64,000 nucleotides of DNA from Saururus chinensis. Taxonomy: Eukaryota; Streptophyta; Magnoliopsida; Piperales; Saururaceae. A program made the position numbers and the translations under genes. Every line of letters begins with the position of its first letter. Position 1 is the first letter of the stretch. Of the stretch, positions 61,851 to 64,000 are shown one piece after another. The notes beneath the pieces were generated by a model, which saw only the letters and a list, made by a program, of their open reading frames with translations, searched no databases and was not told where the DNA came from. The stretch is taken from the NCBI GenBank assembly GCA_035235625.1, contig CP141141.1, positions 39,827,719 to 39,891,718 of the forward strand, given 5' to 3'.

Positions 61851-63176
61851 ACCAGCTTCCTTGATTAGCTCACATCTCTCTCTCCTCTTCAATGACTTTC
61901 TCAACAAAGTCTGTGCAAAAAGTGATTAAAATATTTATATTAGAAGTGGGTATAAGGGCTAAGCCCATCTCGGTATTAAGATGCAAGTCCAACACACAAT
62001 TGAATTAATTGAAAGTTTTGAATAGTCTTAATTAGTCTAAAAAATGGTGATGGTATTGGTATATAAAGTATGTATTTAGCTTTTCAAGTTAAGCCCTTAG
62101 GCCTGCTAACCTATATGTGTAGTCGGCTGAGTTAGATTGAGTCAACAAGATAATTATTTTGAAATAAATTTATTTAGTTTTCTCTTAACCCAAAATGGGT
62201 TCATTTTTCTTTGTACTAAAATATGTTCATTCGGATGTATTTGTTTGAAAGGGATGAGTTGGCTTCAATGAGATTTATTATAAAACACTAACAATTATTT
62301 TTATGAATAATTCTTTATTAGATTTTATTACCGTCTTTTGTGAGAGCAATTTCATAACACTGGTTCGTTGCATACGCTATGTGTAGGTACTTTTACAATG
62401 TATAGATCATCTTATTTTGGGAGACAAATGCTAAAGTGATTCCTAAGCATTAATAGAGAGGGCAAAATATGTCTTAAAGACATAGTATACACATTTGATT
62501 CAATCAACTTATTTATAAGTACCATTCATCACAACAATTACAAAGGTACAAAAATAGCAATTTAATAGTACGAGATTCAATTCAAGTACTACCTTCTCTT
62601 GCTTGAATAGTATCTCCTTAATCTTTTAGGAGGAAAATTTCTTGCAAATGGACCATTAATTTAACAATTTTGGGAAAGAATTTTTGGAATGAATAACACA
62701 TACTTCCCCAGCTAGGAAGCCTTTCTATTACCCACACCTATAACAATACATCAAACAATTAAATTCATTTACATAGCAACAATGCATATTTCTAAGTTAT
62801 AGTACCGCTTATAACTATCAAACTATATATGGAGTGTACACATTGCCATCACTTGAGCCAATCTTGGCCGCCTGTTCTAATCTATGGAGTATATCCCAAA
62901 AGTATATACTCCCCCATAGAGAATGATTGAAAGCCTGCCAATTATCAAGGCAATAGCCTCTTATTAACCTCATGATCCCAACTTCTTCCAATAAACAAAC
63001 TCTAAATAATTAGGACAAAAACTAGCTTGACTGCTTCTTCATTCTCCATCAATTCTTTCACCTTTTGCACTAGAGTTTCCTTAGTGATCTTCTCCTCCCT
63101 CTTCCCAAACACCCAATACAATAGAGAAATTTTCTTAAGTGTGGGAGGCACAATAGGAACAGGAGGATAGTGTCAT
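61851..63176. other. Intergenic, no gene supported
   Basis: AT-rich. At about 63000-63175, minus strand, an open stretch (ISLLYWVFGKREEKITKETL) resembles coding sequence, but I do not recognise the family and see no flanking exon. It may be retroelement-derived. Confidence 0.4.
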
Positions 63177-64000
63177 TGTAATGCTCGAGATTTTTTTATC
63201 ATATTTTTTTTAAAATTTATATTTTTTTATAATTTAATAATTATAAATAAGAAAAATGATGAAATACAAAACTTACGAAACCAGTTTATAATTTAAAATA
63301 TCACACATCATTTTTTTATATCTAAATTTTTTACTTATTTAATTAAACATTGTACAACTAAGCCAAACATCCTCAGATGCTACTCAAAAATAAATATACG
63401 AATAAAAGGTCATGATCATGGGCTTTAAATACAAATCTATCCTAGGCATCCCTAAGTATAAGTCCCATAAAGTGTCAACAGTTTAATCTAAATTACAAGT
63501 CTAGAAAATATAAATATTTTAATTCTCATCTCACCTAATACATCAAATTGTTGTACCAAATAATATTTGTAGTGAGTTAAGGATATACCTGAGTCAAAAA
63601 GATTCAATCTACTCAAGGGAATAAGAATCCATCTTCAGGAGCTCTCCGTTACAAACCTACAAAAGACTCCTAACTATTGGGGCTAAAAAATAGGGCAAAT
63701 GAGTATTTTTATACTCAATAAGAAAATACCCAGTAGGGGAGTTTTAAATAATGAACTTAGTAAGTCCATATATAGATGCGTTCATGCAACTTAAACATGA
63801 AGTAGGTAGACATATATAATCATGCACATATGCATACAATCATGCCATATACATACTATTAAATAAATCTTACATTTACACTCTTAATTAGTCTTACTAA
63901 CTTACTCGTATAATCATACGCTTACTCATATAACTTACAAATACTCGTATAACCTTAAATGTATAATCTTACTCATACGACCTTACTCCAAATCTTACTC
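63177..64000 (+). mobile_element. LTR start, truncated by the window edge
   Basis: It begins TGTAATGCTCGAGAT, similar to the 5' ends of the LTRs at 8343 and 12013. Near 63690-63740 it carries GGCAAATGAGTATTTTTATA...CCCAGTAGG, equivalent to their GGTGAGTA...AGTAGG block. No TATA box or GC-rich block is reached before the window ends. Confidence 0.55.

Overview
The window looks like nuclear DNA of a flowering plant, most likely a monocot. It is AT-rich, has intron-split plant genes with GT-AG junctions, and has intergenic DNA made of LTR-retrotransposon debris and small DNA transposons, including a Stowaway-type MITE. The species cannot be determined from the sequence alone. I recognise eight protein-coding genes. 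I assembled exons by hand from splice junctions, reading phase and family knowledge, and seven of the eight are complete in the window.

Layout. 1-5.1 kb: the 5' five exons of a 26S proteasome ATPase gene (RPT3, minus strand); its last exon lies beyond the window start, behind an intron containing scrambled Ty3/gypsy debris. 5.1-17 kb: repeat-rich DNA with a stray fragment of the nearby NAC gene, three related LTRs (one inverted and truncated, two full-length plus-strand ones of about 1.65 kb), and two inverted copies of another repeat whose internal tandem arrays differ. 17.0-19.4 kb: a NAC transcription factor gene (JUNGBRUNNEN1/ANAC042-like, minus) whose 3' end is duplicated just downstream. 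19.6-24.7 kb: no gene seen. 24.7-29.0 kb: a ten-exon gene for a predicted plastid CPBP/CAAX-type intramembrane protease (minus). 29-37 kb: transposon-rich, with a Pack-type hAT-like element, MITEs, and a short broken copy of one CPBP exon. 37.3-39.6 kb: an intronless PPR gene (minus), head to head with a TRIP4/ASC-1 zinc-finger gene (40.5-43.6 kb, plus). 43.6-49.1 kb: AT-rich intergenic DNA. 50.5-53.5 kb: a Golgi PMT2-like methyltransferase gene (plus). 54.5-55.0 kb: a secreted S-protein homologue (plus). 55.1-56.7 kb: a cluster of DNA transposons, one nested in another, with readable target-site duplications. 59.0-61.5 kb: an endo-beta-mannanase gene (GH5, minus) with a likely GC-AG intron. 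63.2-64 kb: the start of another LTR that runs off the window.

The genes do not form a pathway; this is ordinary dispersed plant gene order. PMT2 and mannanase both touch the cell wall, but they are 5.5 kb apart with a transposon cluster between them, and I infer no functional link. The most unusual features are in the repeats: LTRs with a GC-rich palindromic block just downstream of their TATA box, and a repeat family with swapped internal satellites. I found no clear new biological system.
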